This document shows, piece after piece, positions 35,167 to 35,577 of a stretch of 35,577 nucleotides of DNA. The stretch lies in assembly GCF_001522865.1 (NCBI RefSeq), contig NZ_LOWB01000106.1, positions 1 to 35,577 on the forward strand, in the 5' to 3' direction. The position numbers were made by a program, and so were the translations under genes. A model generated the notes under the pieces. The model was not told the origin of the DNA and did not search any database. It saw nothing but the letters and a program-made list of their open reading frames with translations. Source of the DNA: Burkholderia sp. TSV86. GTDB taxonomy: Bacteria > Pseudomonadota > Gammaproteobacteria > Burkholderiales > Burkholderiaceae. Each line of letters begins with the position of its first letter. The first letter of the stretch is position 1.

Positions 35167-35458
35167 GAATGGAATTTAGAGAAATTCTTAATTGACCGGA
35201 TCAATACGCACTTATTCGACTAAACTAGCCAGCAATTCCAACTAAACTAATAAACCATACAAAATTCAAACAAATTTATTTCAAATACAATAATATTAAG
35301 CGCTCGCTTCATTTCCATGATTGCACCGCCATTCTCATATTCGGCATCGGCATCTCGCATATGCCCATTCGATAAACTCGATGCTCACACATATAATTAG
35401 ACAGCCTTAGCAAAATCGAACGATTACTCGGCCTTTTTTAATTTGTCCGTAATTTATA
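35167..35458. other. AT-rich intergenic tract
   Basis: Apart from the weak hairpin GAATTT/AAATTC at 35172-35187, these 292 bp are strongly AT-rich and contain no frame with a ribosome site. With the AT-rich 34860-35079 they form an island of unusual composition around the small ORF. Confidence 0.5.
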
Positions 35459-35477
35459 TTGCGACGGGGCGTCGCAA
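35459..35477 (-). terminator. Stem-loop downstream of the right-edge gene
   Basis: TTGCGACG (35459-35466) and CGTCGCAA (35470-35477) form a perfect 8-bp stem with a 3-nt loop, 5 nt beyond the stop codon of the minus-strand gene. On that strand it is followed by TATAAATT, so it is a plausible terminator. Confidence 0.6.
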
Positions 35478-35482
35478 GGCCG

Positions 35483-35577
35483 TCACGCCATGTCCGACAC
35501 GCGGGAGGTCACTTCCTTCCGGTAGCGGTTAAGCTCCTGCGCGGTCGCGAACGTGCGCTCGAACAGCACCGACAGGT
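35483..35577 (-). CDS. Unrecognised protein, C-terminal fragment
   Basis: The frame enters from the right edge and ends at TGA (35483-35485). The 30 visible residues include LFERTFATAQELNRYRKEV and end SRVSDMA. They look like an amphipathic helix rich in Arg and Glu, with GC-rich codons typical of a real gene here. The family is not recognisable from so short a piece. A hairpin follows the stop codon. Confidence 0.6.
   Translation of the reverse strand, partial: LSVLFERTFATAQELNRYRKEVTSRVSDMA

Noticed and set aside
35318..35400. 27-codon plus-strand ORF in the right AT-rich tract
   Set aside because: No ribosome site and no features beyond a chance ATG and stop.

Overview
The window reads as chromosomal DNA of a GC-rich betaproteobacterium of the Burkholderia type. 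The evidence is high-GC third codon positions in every core gene, a DUF3138-type outer-membrane protein, a 4-Cys secreted protein, many LysR/IclR regulators and metabolic genes arranged in the style of a Burkholderia replicon. This is inference from gene content; no rRNA, tRNA or replication gene is present to fix the taxon.

Region 1 (1-8913) is a polyamine uptake and catabolism locus. It holds the tail of a class III aminotransferase (SpuC/YgjG-like), a complete PotFGHI/SpuDFGH ABC importer with ATGA-coupled permease genes, a coiled-coil beta-barrel outer-membrane protein, and two tandem PuuB-like FAD oxidases. Uptake across both membranes is followed by oxidation of (gamma-glutamyl)polyamines.

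Region 2 (9054-13920) holds a PBP7-type endopeptidase behind a near-consensus sigma70 promoter, a DJ-1/PfpI protein on the other strand, a group II PLP decarboxylase and a D-2-hydroxyacid dehydrogenase.

Region 3 (13972-24707) is a fatty-acid/acyl-CoA catabolic cluster: FadD with a TTG start, two SDR dehydrogenases, an IclR regulator, two divergent acyl-CoA dehydrogenases separated by a pair of 21-bp palindromic operators, a quinone oxidoreductase and a PanE-like reductase. A small secreted four-cysteine protein sits inside it.

Region 4 (25006-28850) contains an NTF2-like protein and a decayed fadH (2,4-dienoyl-CoA reductase) carrying both a 2-nt frameshift and a large internal deletion. Two orphan palindromic operators lie upstream of it. 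A LysR regulator divergent from a YdhP-type MFS exporter follows.

Region 5 (28851-35577) is accessory in character. Long AT-rich non-coding tracts flank a queF-yhhQ operon (queuosine precursor reduction and transport), a CI/LexA-like regulator, a second LysR regulator and a 28-codon ORF behind a LysR-type palindrome and a TTGACA box. A minus-strand structured transcript with a strong intrinsic terminator (29374-29780) is the best RNA candidate. The window ends in the 3' end of an unrecognised minus-strand gene.
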